From NCBI RefSeq assembly GCF_900103865.1, contig NZ_FNII01000001.1, forward strand, positions 186,001-250,000: 64,000 bases of DNA, in the 5' to 3' direction. This document shows, piece after piece, positions 28,056 through 37,600 of the stretch (within the stretch, counting starts at the first letter, position 1; each line of letters starts with the position of its first letter). This stretch comes from Vreelandella arcis. GTDB lineage: Bacteria > Pseudomonadota > Gammaproteobacteria > Pseudomonadales > Halomonadaceae. A program made the position numbers and the translations under genes. The notes under the pieces were generated by a model that was given only the letters and a program-made list of their open reading frames with translations, made no database searches and had not been told where the DNA came from.

Positions 28056-28970
28056 ATGGAAAGCATTAGCGGTGCCCTAGGCCCCCTGTTTTTATTGATT
28101 TTGCTAGGCGCCGCACTCGGTTTTAAGCGCTGGCCTAGCGATACGTTCTGGCCGCATATGGAACGGCTAATCTACTTTGTGCTGTTTCCTGCCATGCTGG
28201 TGAGCACCCTGGCTACCGCCGATGTTAGCCAGGTACCGGTCGGGCGCTTAGCATTGGTGCTATTGAGCGCGATAGCGCTGTTTGGCTTTCTGTTATGGCG
28301 TTTGCGTGGCTGGCTACGTCTGTCGCCCGCTGAGTTTACCTCGGTGTTTCAAGGCGCCGTGCGCTTTAATACCTATGTGGGGGTGGCTGGCGCAGCGGCG
28401 CTACATGGGAGTGCGGGAGCTACCACGGCGGCAGTCGCCGTGGCGTTGATGGTGCCGGTCGTCAACGTGATGTGCGTGGCCAGCTTTGTAGCCGCCGGCA
28501 CGCTAGGTAATACCAGCATCGGCAAAAGCATGATGGCGCTGATCAAAAACCCATTGATTTTGGCGTGTTTGCTGGGTATTAGCCTTAATCTCTCGGGGGT
28601 CGGGTTGCCGGGCTGGAGACAAAATACTGTCGAACTATTAGGTCGTGCCGCGTTACCGCTGGGATTGGTAGCGGTGGGCGTGGCGCTACGTCCTGCGGCA
28701 TTGCTGCGCGTTGATCGCGGTGTGATGGCCACTAATAGCGTTAAGCTGGTACTGATGCCGGCTTTGGTATTGGGCTTGGCTTGGCTGTTAGGCCTTGACG
28801 TAGTGAGCCGTGATGTTGCGTTGTTATTCGCCGCGCTGCCCACCGCCACCTCGGCGTATATTCTGGCGCGCCAACTGGGCGGCGATGCTGAACTGATGGC
28901 GGCGATTATTACCGGGCAGACGCTGTTGGCGATGCTGACGCTACCGTTTTGGCTGCAGCTTGGTGGTTGA
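28056..28970 (+). CDS. AEC family permease
   Basis: A 304-residue inner-membrane transporter of the auxin efflux carrier family with about ten helices. Family pattern is clear in the start (GPLFLLILLGAALGFKR), the helix-breaking middle (AFRFNTYVGVAGAAAL-like, residues about 105-125) and the end (AALPTATSAYILARQLGGD). Bacterial members carry malate, malonate or other small organic acids. The substrate here cannot be told. AAGGA is upstream of the ATG. Confidence 0.88.
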   Translation: MESISGALGPLFLLILLGAALGFKRWPSDTFWPHMERLIYFVLFPAMLVSTLATADVSQVPVGRLALVLLSAIALFGFLLWRLRGWLRLSPAEFTSVFQGAVRFNTYVGVAGAAALHGSAGATTAAVAVALMVPVVNVMCVASFVAAGTLGNTSIGKSMMALIKNPLILACLLGISLNLSGVGLPGWRQNTVELLGRAALPLGLVAVGVALRPAALLRVDRGVMATNSVKLVLMPALVLGLAWLLGLDVVSRDVALLFAALPTATSAYILARQLGGDAELMAAIITGQTLLAMLTLPFWLQLGG

Positions 28971-29043
28971 TGAGACCACGGCAGCCAAGCCAGCAGCGGA
29001 CGCTTAAGCAAATTACTGCCTGGGGAGCGTTCATCCCGTCAAT

Positions 29044-30321
29044 CTACGCTTTCTTTTCCCACACACTCAAGGGTCGTGACATATCGCCCATTTTGGTCAG
29101 TAAGCGCATGATCACCCGTACGCCTGCCTCAGCATCTTTCGCTGCAATGGCTTCATCAGGGTGGTGACTTAAGCCCCCCCTACAGCGGAGAAACAACATG
29201 CCAATATCGGTCAGATCATGCATTGCCAAACCGTCATGCCCCGCCCCGCTAAACAAGCGGCGGGTTGCCTGACCTTCATCTTTGCACGACTGTTCCAGAG
29301 CCTCGATCATCCACTCAGCGCAAGGAACTCCCTCAGCCTGGTAGTCCACGCGGGTGCTTATTTCCAGCCCACGCTCCTTGGCGATACCGGACAGCGCAGC
29401 AAGGATCTCGCGACGTCCAGCAAGACGCTTATCCGTATCTGGCGAGCGCACTTCCAGCGTGAACTCGACCTCGGACGGAATGACGTTTACGGCGCCGGGC
29501 CTCACACAAAGCTGGCCGATTACGCCGACCAAACCGTCCAAATGGCGAAGCAGGCTGTCGGCCTCCAGAACCATGGCCGAGGCACCCACCAGTGCATCAC
29601 GGCGACCCGCCATGGGGGTTGTGCCAGCATGACCTGCCTTGCCGGAGACCTTTACACGGTGCCGCTCGATGCCCGTCAGAGCCGTCACCACTCCCAGCGC
29701 TAATCCCTCATTTTCGAGCACTGGGCCTTGTTCAATATGTACCTCGATATACCCCAAAACTCGCGCGGGATCGCGTGCGGTCTCTGCCAATCGTGACGGG
29801 TCTGCTCCGAGACGTTCCAGTGCTTCGCGCAGCGTTATGCCCTCCTTGTCCTCTCCTTCCAGCACTTTCGGATCCAGCGTGCCAGCAAGCGCACGGCTGC
29901 CCACGAGGGTGGATGGAAAGCGCACCCCCTCCTCATCGCCAAAGGCCACGATTTCTACTGCACAACTGGGCTCGCGTCCCTGTTCACGCAATGCTTGCAG
30001 CGCCAGCAAGGGCATGACGACACCTAGCATGCCGTCGTACTTGCCCCCTTCAACTACGGAGTCTTGGTGAGAACCAAGAATAAGCGCAGGCTCCCCGGCA
30101 AGTGCCCGTGGGCATCGTCCCACGAGGTTGCCCACGGCATCCAGCTCCGGCTCGAGGCCGGCGAGTCGCATCCATGATGACACCAGAGGAAGTAATTTGC
30201 GGTGCTCTTCGCCAGCGAAAAGTCGTGTAACGCCTGGCCCCGGCAACGAATAGGATGCGGCTTCATCGAGTCGATCCATCAGGCATTGCCCGAGGTCGTC
30301 AAGGGGAGTGGAATGGGTCAT
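29044..30321 (-). CDS. M20-family hydantoinase/carbamoylase-type amidohydrolase
   Basis: A dinuclear zinc hydrolase of 425 residues related to allantoate amidohydrolase and N-carbamoyl-L-amino-acid hydrolase. Metal ligands are visible in GSHQDSV, GKYDGMLG, FGDEEGVRF, VHIEQGP and SHHPDEAI. The lid domain has GKAGHAGTTPM with a conserved histidine. Likely substrates are ureido or carbamoyl compounds. AGAGGAGC fixes the ATG. It lies 27 bases after the DUF1028 gene in one minus-strand unit, divergent from a peptide-type ABC importer that could bring in its substrate. Confidence 0.88.
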   Translation of the reverse strand: MTHSTPLDDLGQCLMDRLDEAASYSLPGPGVTRLFAGEEHRKLLPLVSSWMRLAGLEPELDAVGNLVGRCPRALAGEPALILGSHQDSVVEGGKYDGMLGVVMPLLALQALREQGREPSCAVEIVAFGDEEGVRFPSTLVGSRALAGTLDPKVLEGEDKEGITLREALERLGADPSRLAETARDPARVLGYIEVHIEQGPVLENEGLALGVVTALTGIERHRVKVSGKAGHAGTTPMAGRRDALVGASAMVLEADSLLRHLDGLVGVIGQLCVRPGAVNVIPSEVEFTLEVRSPDTDKRLAGRREILAALSGIAKERGLEISTRVDYQAEGVPCAEWMIEALEQSCKDEGQATRRLFSGAGHDGLAMHDLTDIGMLFLRCRGGLSHHPDEAIAAKDAEAGVRVIMRLLTKMGDMSRPLSVWEKKA

Positions 30322-30348
30322 GGCAATGCTCCTCTGAGTGATCGAAGC

Positions 30349-31017
30349 CTAATGACGGTGAGGGTCTGTAGCATCCGGCAGGCGTGCCAGAAAGGTCTGA
30401 AAATCCTGATCCCCGCGAATTTGGCGATGCAAGCGCTCCAGCGCTAACACTGCCTCCGCATCATTATCGATGCGCAGGTCGTAGGGCACGCCGCCAGGGC
30501 ATCTAACCTTCAAAGCCGCCGAAACGGCACCTCGCTGATCTCCCCCTTCGGCCCGGCCAGCGGCCAACGAGGCCAACAGCGACTCAGCCATAGGTTCACC
30601 TCGGGATCTAGCCTCATGGAAAGCCGTAACCATGACGGGCACCACGCGGTTACTGGCAAGCATGTTGCCAGCCACCACCAATCCGTCAACGAGATGCATA
30701 TCCATAAACGGTAGATTGCATTCGCCGGTCCAGCCGGCAACGCTCCCTTGAACATCCATGATCGCTAACTGACGCCAGCTGGCACCCTGGTCGGCCTGGC
30801 GCAGGGCCGACACCACTGTGTGCACGGACTCGCCTATTGCAAGGCGTGCCAGTCCCTGCTCAGCCGCCAGCACGTGGGTACTGTACCCCTGAGTAATGGC
30901 GGCACCCACGCCGGGCCACAGATGGAGCACGAAACCACCGACCGCGGGGCTACCAGTAGCGCAAGCCATCCCGAGGCAGCCATTGTCGGGATCCAAAGCA
31001 ATCAGGCTAAAGGTCAT
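30349..31017 (-). CDS. DUF1028 family protein (Ntn-hydrolase-like)
   Basis: A 222-residue cytosolic protein. It begins MTFSLIALDPDNG, then GMACATGSPAVGG and GAAITQGYST, which are DUF1028 hallmarks. I recall the family being placed in the Ntn-hydrolase clan; if so, Thr2 exposed after methionine removal is the candidate nucleophile. No substrate is established. GGAGAATCCC precedes the ATG. It heads a two-gene unit with the M20 amidohydrolase, so both may act on the same imported compound. Confidence 0.85.
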   Translation of the reverse strand: MTFSLIALDPDNGCLGMACATGSPAVGGFVLHLWPGVGAAITQGYSTHVLAAEQGLARLAIGESVHTVVSALRQADQGASWRQLAIMDVQGSVAGWTGECNLPFMDMHLVDGLVVAGNMLASNRVVPVMVTAFHEARSRGEPMAESLLASLAAGRAEGGDQRGAVSAALKVRCPGGVPYDLRIDNDAEAVLALERLHRQIRGDQDFQTFLARLPDATDPHRH

Positions 31018-31084
31018 GGGATTCTCCGTATGTCACCCTAGCTGGCTTGCATGGTCAGCTTCTGTGTGCCATACCTAAAGGGTA

Positions 31085-31100
31085 ATTTATCATGATAAAT
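31085..31100. promoter_or_regulatory. 16-bp perfect palindrome, candidate operator for the FCD regulator
   Basis: ATTTATCATGATAAAT reads the same on both strands and sits in the 168-base gap between the divergent DUF1028 and substrate-binding-protein genes. Its position suits joint control of both transcripts. The GntR/FCD-type regulator encoded at the end of the plus-strand operon (36688-37497) is the obvious candidate to bind it; this is inference. Confidence 0.6.
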
Positions 31101-31185
31101 ATAAATGAGAGCAAGCGTACTCGCTATCGCTTGCTCTTGGCAATTCGCCAGCGAACAACCAAAAACTCAATTGAAGAGGCAAACC

Positions 31186-32763
31186 ATGACACTCAAATCT
31201 TCGGGAACACATCGCTGGCTGCTCTCCACCCTGGTCACTACCGCTCTAGTCGCCGCTAGCCACGCCCTGGCTCAGACGCCCCCCAATGTGCTGATCGTGG
31301 GGCAAATCGCCGAGCCCAAGGCGCTCGACCCGGCTCAAGTCACTGCGGTCAATGATTTCCGTATCGTGATGAACCTCTATGACGGCTTGGTGCGCTACGC
31401 CGATGGCTCTCTGGAGGTTGAGCCTTCCCTAGCCAGTGAGTGGACGATCAGCGATGACGGCACCGTCTATACGTTCACCCTGCGCGACGACGTCAATTTC
31501 CATGACGGCAGCGCATTCAACGCTGAGGCCGTCGTGTTCAACTTCGAGCGAATGCTCGATGAGGAGCACCCCTATCACGATACCGGCCCCTTCCCGCTCG
31601 CTTTCTTCTTCGATGCCATTGATTCAGTGGAGGCCACTGGCGATCATGAGGTCACCTTCCAACTGGAAGAGCCCTATGCGCCTTTTCTCTCCAATCTGGC
31701 CTACCCGACTGGCCTCATCGTCTCTCCGGCCGCAATCGAGCAGTACGGAGAAGAGATCGCGCGTAATCCCTCAGGCACTGGCCCCTTCCAGTTCGAGGAG
31801 TGGCAGAGCAACAGCCGCGTGGTGGTGACGCGCAACGAGCAATACTGGGACGGAGCGCCTTCGCTTGAAGCCGTCGTCTTCCGCCCCATCACTGATGCCA
31901 ACACAAGGGTCGCCGAGATGCTCTCCGGCGGCATCGACCTGATGGTGGAGGTGCCACCGGACAACCTCGCCAGCATGGCCTCGGAAACGACTTTCGACGT
32001 CTATGAACAGGCCGGCCCTCACGTCTGGTTTCTGATCCTCAACACGCGAGAGGGCCCCTTCGAGAATCAGTCTATGCGCCAAGCCATCAACTTCGCCATC
32101 GACAAACAATCTCTCGTCGAAAATGTCCTTCAAGGCACCGCTGAAGTGGCTGCGGGCCCCACCCCCCCGGCCTTTGAATGGGCCTACAATGAAGAACTCG
32201 ACCCATACCCCTATGACCCGGAAAAGGCGCGTGAGCTAATTTCAGACGCCGGTTACGAAGGCGCAGAGCTAACCTTCTACGTCACCGAAGGCGGTTCAGG
32301 CATGCTGGATCCCATCCCGATGGGAACCGCCATTCAAGCTGATCTCGCCGAGGTGGGACTTGAGGTCAACATTGAGACCTACGAGTGGAATACCTTCTTG
32401 GATCGCGTCAACTCAGGGTTGGAAGGCAAGGCCGATATGGCTCAGATGGCCTGGATGACGAACGATCCCGACACGCTCCCCTTCCTCGCTTTGCGTAGTG
32501 ATGCCATGCCAGAAAGCGGTGGCTTCAATTCCGGCTATTACAGCAACGCCAAGGTCGATGAACTGCTTGAGCAGGCTCGACGCAGTGTGGATCAGGATGA
32601 GCGCGCTGCCCTCTATCGCGAGATGCAAGCCATCGTCCACGAAGATGCCCCCTGGGCTTTCATTGCCAACTGGAAGCAAAACGCAGTGGCCAGCGCCAAT
32701 GTCGAGAACTTCCAGCTGCAGCCATCCTTCTTTCTGCTACTCCACGACGTCGAAAAACGATAA
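31186..32763 (+). CDS. ABC transporter substrate-binding protein, family 5 (DppA/OppA type)
   Basis: A periplasmic receptor of 525 residues with a signal peptide ending SHALA. The family-5 pattern is clear in EPKALDPAQV, NLYDGLVRY, VYTFTLRDDVNFHDGS and NPSGTGPFQFEEW. Members bind peptides, opines, nickel or other nitrogen compounds, so the ligand cannot be read from sequence. GAGG seven bases upstream supports the ATG at 31186. It begins a five-gene run with permease, permease-ATPase fusion, ATPase and regulator. Confidence 0.92.
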   Translation: MTLKSSGTHRWLLSTLVTTALVAASHALAQTPPNVLIVGQIAEPKALDPAQVTAVNDFRIVMNLYDGLVRYADGSLEVEPSLASEWTISDDGTVYTFTLRDDVNFHDGSAFNAEAVVFNFERMLDEEHPYHDTGPFPLAFFFDAIDSVEATGDHEVTFQLEEPYAPFLSNLAYPTGLIVSPAAIEQYGEEIARNPSGTGPFQFEEWQSNSRVVVTRNEQYWDGAPSLEAVVFRPITDANTRVAEMLSGGIDLMVEVPPDNLASMASETTFDVYEQAGPHVWFLILNTREGPFENQSMRQAINFAIDKQSLVENVLQGTAEVAAGPTPPAFEWAYNEELDPYPYDPEKARELISDAGYEGAELTFYVTEGGSGMLDPIPMGTAIQADLAEVGLEVNIETYEWNTFLDRVNSGLEGKADMAQMAWMTNDPDTLPFLALRSDAMPESGGFNSGYYSNAKVDELLEQARRSVDQDERAALYREMQAIVHEDAPWAFIANWKQNAVASANVENFQLQPSFFLLLHDVEKR

Positions 32764-32826
32764 TCCGACCGCTGGCGGCACGGCATAAGCCGTGTCGCCG
32801 AAACACCTGATTCGGACACCGTTAAC

Positions 32827-33774
32827 ATGATCCGCTATACACTGCGCCGTCTGCTGATGACCTTTCCAGTACTGCTTGGGCTCTCGGTCATCGTCTTCTT
32901 GATCATGTCGCTAATCCCAGGCGACCCGGCCCAAGCCATTCTGGGCTCCTATGCGACACCAGAAAATCTTGAACAACTGCGCGCCGACCTCGGCCTCAAT
33001 CTGCCCTTGCCCCAACAGTATCTTGTGTGGCTAGGCAACATCCTGCAGGGAGACCTCGGTCGCTCCTACACGCTCAACCGGCCTGTGCTCGACGAGGTAC
33101 TTGAGCGATTCAGCGCCACTCTGATCCTCGCTGGCACATCGCTGGTGCTGTGCACGATTGTCGGTGTTACTGCCGGTATCGTTTCGGCTATTCGACAATA
33201 CGGCTGGGGCGACAGGATCATCACTCTGCTGGTTTTGGTAGGTATTTCGGTGCCAGCCTTCTGGCTCGGCATGCTGATGATTATGTACTTTTCGGTGGGC
33301 CTTCGCTGGTTTCCGGCCAGCGGCATGACAGCGGCCTACGGCGGCGGTGGGATTCTGGATGTACTGCATCACTTGGTGTTGCCAGCCATCGCACTGGCCG
33401 TGGTAGCTGCCGGGGTGATTGCCAGGCTGACACGCTCCAATATGCTGGAAGTTCTGCGCCAGGATTATATTCGCACGGCCCGCGCCAAGGGGCTCGGCGA
33501 GCACCGCGTGGTGCTACGCCACGCCTTCAAGGTGGCTCTGGTCAACCTGATCCCGGTAATAGGTGTACAGGCAGGCTTCGTCATCGGCGGTGCCGTTTAC
33601 ATTGAGACGGTCTTCCAGTGGCCCGGCATCGGTCGCATGCTGGTCAACGCCATCTCTACCCGGGATTTGTTGCTGGTCCAAGGCGGTGTGCTGGTGGTGG
33701 CCGCCGCTTATGTGCTATTCAACCTGATGGCCGATCTGTTCCAGCACTGGCTCGACCCGAGGATCCAGGCATGA
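32827..33774 (+). CDS. ABC transporter permease, DppB type
   Basis: An inner-membrane permease of 315 residues with about six helices. The N-terminal MIRYTLRRLLMTFPVLLGLS and the ATPase-contact (EAA) loop, LRQDYIRTARAKGLGEHRV, are typical of DppB. It lies 63 bases after the binding-protein gene. The ribosome site is weak. Its stop overlaps the ATG of the next gene by four bases (ATGA). Confidence 0.94.
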   Translation: MIRYTLRRLLMTFPVLLGLSVIVFLIMSLIPGDPAQAILGSYATPENLEQLRADLGLNLPLPQQYLVWLGNILQGDLGRSYTLNRPVLDEVLERFSATLILAGTSLVLCTIVGVTAGIVSAIRQYGWGDRIITLLVLVGISVPAFWLGMLMIMYFSVGLRWFPASGMTAAYGGGGILDVLHHLVLPAIALAVVAAGVIARLTRSNMLEVLRQDYIRTARAKGLGEHRVVLRHAFKVALVNLIPVIGVQAGFVIGGAVYIETVFQWPGIGRMLVNAISTRDLLLVQGGVLVVAAAYVLFNLMADLFQHWLDPRIQA

Positions 33775-35669
33775 CGAACTTCATCAGGCTTATCGCCCGC
33801 AACCGACTGGCCGCTTTCGGCGGTATAATGCTGGTGCTGCTCGTATTGCTGTGCCTGATCACCCCCTGGCTCCCGCTGGACGATCCCAACATTACCAGCC
33901 CTGAAAACCGGCTGAAGCCCCCCCTGTCAGCGGGTCACCTGCTTGGCACTGACGCCCTGGGGCGCGATATCCTATCGCGTCTCTTGTGGGGAACACGCGT
34001 CAGCTTGGCCGTAGGCATTGCCGCCTCCTTGGTGGCGGCCTTTTTCGGCTCGCTAATAGGCATCGTTGCCGGATACTTCGGCGGACGCACCGATAACACC
34101 ATGATGCGTGGTATCGACATGCTAATGGCCTTTCCCTATATCCTACTCGCGCTGGCCATTGTCGCGGTATTAGGCCCGGGGCTGATGAACGCACTCTATG
34201 CCATTGCTATCGTCAATATCCCCTTTTTCGCCCGTAATATCCGTGGCGTCACCGTTGGCATTGCCCACCGCGAGTTCATTGATGCTGCTCGACTCTCCGG
34301 CAAGGGCCACATCCGTATCCTGGCCAGCGAGATTTTACCCAACGTGCTGCCGGTCATCGTGATCACCATGTCCACCACCGTTGGCTGGATGATCCTCGAA
34401 ACGGCTGGCCTCAGTTTCCTTGGCCTTGGGGCCCAGCCGCCCCAGGCTGACTTGGGCTCGATGCTTGGCGAGGGGCGCAGAATGATGCTTAACGCCCCCC
34501 ATGTAGCCGTTTTGCCCGGCCTGGTGATCTTTTTGCTGGTGATGAGCATCAACCTGCTGGGAGATGGCATTCGCGATGCCCTAGATCCCAGGCTAAAATC
34601 AGGTGCCTTATCGCGGCCGGCCCCCTTCACGCATATTCGCCGTCGTCAGGTGCCGCCTGAAAATGGCTCGGCCGCTAACGCCCTGCTAGACGTGCAGGAT
34701 TTGCACACCCATTTCGAAGTGGGGCGGCGCACACACCGCGCCGTTAACGGCGTTAGCTTTACTATCAGGCACAACGAGTGCCTGGGTTTGGTCGGTGAAT
34801 CAGGCTCCGGCAAGTCGGTCACGGCTCTTTCATTGCTGGGTCTTGTCGCGTCGCCACCGGGGGTGATCACCGAGGGGCGCATCGCCCTGGAGGGGCGAGA
34901 CTTGCTCGACTTGCCGCATCGTTCGATCCGCCGGATTCGAGGGCGCAACGTGGCCTATGTTTTCCAAGACCCGCTCTCCACCCTGCACCCTTTATTCCGA
35001 GTCGGTCACCAGTTGATTGAGGCAATCCAACAGCACCAGGCGATACCACGGCAGGAGGCCCGGGAACTTGCTGTCTCGCTGTTGGATCAGGTGCGTATCC
35101 CAAACGCCGAGCGGCGCGCCGACCAGTACCCGCACGAGCTCTCCGGGGGCATGCGCCAACGTGTCGGCATCGCCATGGCGCTGGCCAATAATCCGCAGCT
35201 GATCGTTGCCGACGAACCCACCACGGCGCTGGACGTCACCGTCCAGGCACAAATCCTGGCGCTGATTCAAAACCTACGTGAGACCAAGGGCACGTCGGTG
35301 CTATTTATCACCCACGACTTCGGTGTGGTTTCTCAAGTCTGCGATCGTGTCGCTGTCATGTACGCCGGTCGCATCGTGGAAATCGGTCCAACTGCCGACA
35401 TTCTCGACGACCCGCGCCACCCCTATACTCAGCGACTGATCGACTGCGTGCCGCGTCTGGGAGAGCCCAACAACGAACCAGCCGCCATCCCCGGCCTGCC
35501 GCCCGCTGCCGACGCCTTACCGGAAGGCTGCGCATTTGCTGACCGTTGTGATCTCGCCGAGGACGCCTGTCTCCGTGGTGATATCGCATTAAGAGCCACG
35601 GATAGTGACCGCCAAGTGCGCTGCATTAAACCGCTGGGCCTTCCAACTCGCCAAGGAGTTATGCAATGA
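33771..35669 (+). CDS. Fused ABC permease-ATPase (DppC-DppD fusion)
   Basis: One 632-residue chain joins two subunits that are usually separate. Residues about 1-280 are a DppC-type permease with [16 protein letters not shown] and the EAA-like loop [16 protein letters not shown]. Residues about 305-632 are a DppD-type ATPase with Walker A GESGSGKS, signature LSGGMRQR, Walker B LIVADEPT and the C-terminal cysteine-rich [12 protein letters not shown] region of the Opp/Dpp ATPases. I see no frameshift or stop at the junction (about 34.6 kb). It overlaps its neighbours by four bases at each end. Such fusions are known but uncommon. Confidence 0.93.
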   Translation: MTNFIRLIARNRLAAFGGIMLVLLVLLCLITPWLPLDDPNITSPENRLKPPLSAGHLLGTDALGRDILSRLLWGTRVSLAVGIAASLVAAFFGSLIGIVAGYFGGRTDNTMMRGIDMLMAFPYILLALAIVAVLGPGLMNALYAIAIVNIPFFARNIRGVTVGIAHREFIDAARLSGKGHIRILASEILPNVLPVIVITMSTTVGWMILETAGLSFLGLGAQPPQADLGSMLGEGRRMMLNAPHVAVLPGLVIFLLVMSINLLGDGIRDALDPRLKSGALSRPAPFTHIRRRQVPPENGSAANALLDVQDLHTHFEVGRRTHRAVNGVSFTIRHNECLGLVGESGSGKSVTALSLLGLVASPPGVITEGRIALEGRDLLDLPHRSIRRIRGRNVAYVFQDPLSTLHPLFRVGHQLIEAIQQHQAIPRQEARELAVSLLDQVRIPNAERRADQYPHELSGGMRQRVGIAMALANNPQLIVADEPTTALDVTVQAQILALIQNLRETKGTSVLFITHDFGVVSQVCDRVAVMYAGRIVEIGPTADILDDPRHPYTQRLIDCVPRLGEPNNEPAAIPGLPPAADALPEGCAFADRCDLAEDACLRGDIALRATDSDRQVRCIKPLGLPTRQGVMQ

Positions 35670-36691
35670 GCAAGCCCCTCCTCGAGATTCGCGGTCTTAC
35701 CCGAACCTTCGGTGGTGGCCGACGCTGGTTTGGCCACGACATACCTGGTGTGCATGCTATCCAGGGAATCGATTTGGACGTAGCGCAAGGCGAGACACTG
35801 GGCATCGTCGGCGAATCCGGATGCGGCAAGTCTAGCTTGGCCAGGCTGTTAGTCGGACTCGATACTCCAACTGCCGGCCAAATCCTTTTCGCTGGGGAAG
35901 ATCTTCAGGCACTGCGTAAAAAAGACCGGTATGCTCTTTCACGGCGGCTGCAGTACGTGTTTCAGGATCCACTGAGTTCACTCAATCCACGCAAGCGTAT
36001 CCGCGACATCCTGGCGGCGCCGCTTCGGCATCTTCGCGGACTGGAAGGAACAGCCCTGGATCGCCGCCTCAGCGAGCTGATGGAGGTGGTCAATCTGCGC
36101 CCTGAGTTCATTTCCCGGTACCCTCACGAATTTTCCGGGGGCCAGGCCCAGCGTATTGGCATCGCCAGAGCGCTGGCCGCCGAACCTAAGCTGCTGGTAC
36201 TCGACGAACCGGTCTCGGCGCTGGACGTTTCCATCCAGGCCCAGGTGCTAAAGCTTTTGCGCCGACTGAAAGACGAGTTCGACCTTACCTACCTGTTCAT
36301 CAGTCACGATCTTTCGGTGGTGGAAGCCATCAGTGATCGTATTGCGGTAATGTACTTTGGACGCATCATTGAGCAGGCACCGTCCCGCCGCCTATTTCAC
36401 TCACCGGCGCATCCTTACACGCGTCTGTTGCTGGACAGTGCTCCTGTCCCAGGTGGGCCGCCTATCCGTGCAGAATCTGGTGAGTCCGAGCTGCCTGATC
36501 CGCTTGCCCCGCCACCAGGCTGCTCTTTCGCTCCGCGCTGCCCGAAGGCTGAACCCGATTGCCGTCAAGCAGTACCATTGCTGGACACGCTGGGACAAAG
36601 AGGTGACCATCGAGTTGCCTGTCACCACCCCATCGAAGGGCCATGGCGACGCCTAGACACCCAAGAAGTCAACGAGACAGCCAACGAATGA
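35666..36691 (+). CDS. ABC transporter ATP-binding protein, DppF type
   Basis: The second cytosolic ATPase of the importer, 341 residues. Walker A is GESGCGKSS, the Q-loop region is [13 protein letters not shown], the signature is FSGGQAQR, and Walker B is LLVLDEPVSALD. The C-terminal FAPRCPKAEPDC is typical of the peptide/nickel ATPases. It pairs with the ATPase half of the fusion protein. It overlaps the fusion gene by four bases and the regulator gene by four bases. Confidence 0.95.
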   Translation: MSKPLLEIRGLTRTFGGGRRWFGHDIPGVHAIQGIDLDVAQGETLGIVGESGCGKSSLARLLVGLDTPTAGQILFAGEDLQALRKKDRYALSRRLQYVFQDPLSSLNPRKRIRDILAAPLRHLRGLEGTALDRRLSELMEVVNLRPEFISRYPHEFSGGQAQRIGIARALAAEPKLLVLDEPVSALDVSIQAQVLKLLRRLKDEFDLTYLFISHDLSVVEAISDRIAVMYFGRIIEQAPSRRLFHSPAHPYTRLLLDSAPVPGGPPIRAESGESELPDPLAPPPGCSFAPRCPKAEPDCRQAVPLLDTLGQRGDHRVACHHPIEGPWRRLDTQEVNETANE

Positions 36692-37497
36692 CGTCAACCA
36701 CCCCACGTCGTAAGCGCCCCGAAGCGATAGGAGAAGCCATCAAGGAGTATGTGGTTGCCCAGGCACTGCGTCCCGGCGATCGTCTACCCAGCGAGGAACA
36801 TTTAATCAACGCTCTGGACGCTGCCAAGGGCACCATTCGCGAAGCGATGCGCGGCCTGGAGTTCCAAGGTTTGATCCAGACGCGCACCGGCCCCGGTGGC
36901 GGTGCCTTTCTTTCAGAGGTCAGTGATAATCGTGCGATGGAGCTGCTCGGGAACTACTTCTTTTTCCGACCACCGACTATTTACGATATCTACGAAGTCA
37001 GAAAGCAGCTTGAGCCCGCCTTAGTAGCGAGCTTGACCGGCCAGCTAACGGAAAATGACCTTGCAAAGCTGGAAGCGGTGATGGCCTTTTATGACCACCC
37101 ACCGAATTCCCTGGAAGAGGAGCGGGAACAGCGTATCAAAGAGTTGGAGTTCCATCTGCTGTTGGTGGATCACTGCCCCAACCCCCTGCTCGCCCTAATG
37201 TGCCGCTTTCCGATCCGCCTGCTGATGAGCATGACCGTCTGCCAGCGCATCTACTCGCACCCCTATCCCGAACTTCGCCGCCGTGGTCACGGTTACCAGC
37301 GGCGATTGATAGAAGCAATGCGGCACCAGCAAACCGAAGAGGCGAGCGCGATCATGGCCGAGCACATGTGCGCCGCTCAGGCACTGATGGAGGAGAGAGA
37401 AGCTATGCTCCAGCATACCTTTTTCAGGGCCGACGCCTCCACGAGTCGTGACTACCTGGCGCTCAACAAGCACCTGGCAAGTGGCAATCATTACTGA
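36688..37497 (+). CDS. GntR-family transcriptional regulator, FCD subgroup
   Basis: A 269-residue regulator. The N-terminal winged helix-turn-helix (about 15-80) has LRPGDRLPSEEHL and AAKGTIREAMRGLEFQGLI. The C-terminal FCD ligand domain (about 100-250) has YEVRKQLEPALVASL, a histidine-containing helix (EFHLLLVDHCPNPLL) and AEHM, which supply metal or ligand contacts in the family. The ATG overlaps the end of the ATPase gene (ATGA), so the regulator is co-translated with the importer it probably controls. Its likely operator is the palindrome at 31085-31100. Confidence 0.9.
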   Translation: MTSTTPRRKRPEAIGEAIKEYVVAQALRPGDRLPSEEHLINALDAAKGTIREAMRGLEFQGLIQTRTGPGGGAFLSEVSDNRAMELLGNYFFFRPPTIYDIYEVRKQLEPALVASLTGQLTENDLAKLEAVMAFYDHPPNSLEEEREQRIKELEFHLLLVDHCPNPLLALMCRFPIRLLMSMTVCQRIYSHPYPELRRRGHGYQRRLIEAMRHQQTEEASAIMAEHMCAAQALMEEREAMLQHTFFRADASTSRDYLALNKHLASGNHY

Positions 37498-37567
37498 TCG
37501 GCAAGCCTGACGACGAACTTTTCTATTGCCAGCGTTTAAAAATAAATAAAAAGTATTCGCATTTGTG

Positions 37568-37596
37568 TTGACAGGCTAAATGAGAATTATTACATT
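37568..37596 (+). promoter_or_regulatory. sRNA-1 promoter with Fur-box-like sequence
   Basis: A -35 box TTGACA (37568-37573), an exact 17-base spacer and -10 TACATT (37591-37596). An A-rich tract just upstream resembles an UP element. The spacer contains AATGAGAATTATTA, which matches the Fur consensus AATGATAATCATTA at 12 of 14 positions and overlaps the -10 box. Repression by Fur when iron is plentiful is the inference. Confidence 0.8.
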
Positions 37597-37600
37597 GCAA

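Noticed and set aside
33618..33770. Longer N-terminus for the permease-ATPase fusion
   Set aside because: The extra 51 residues lie out of frame inside the preceding permease gene; the ATGA overlap at 33771 is the natural start.
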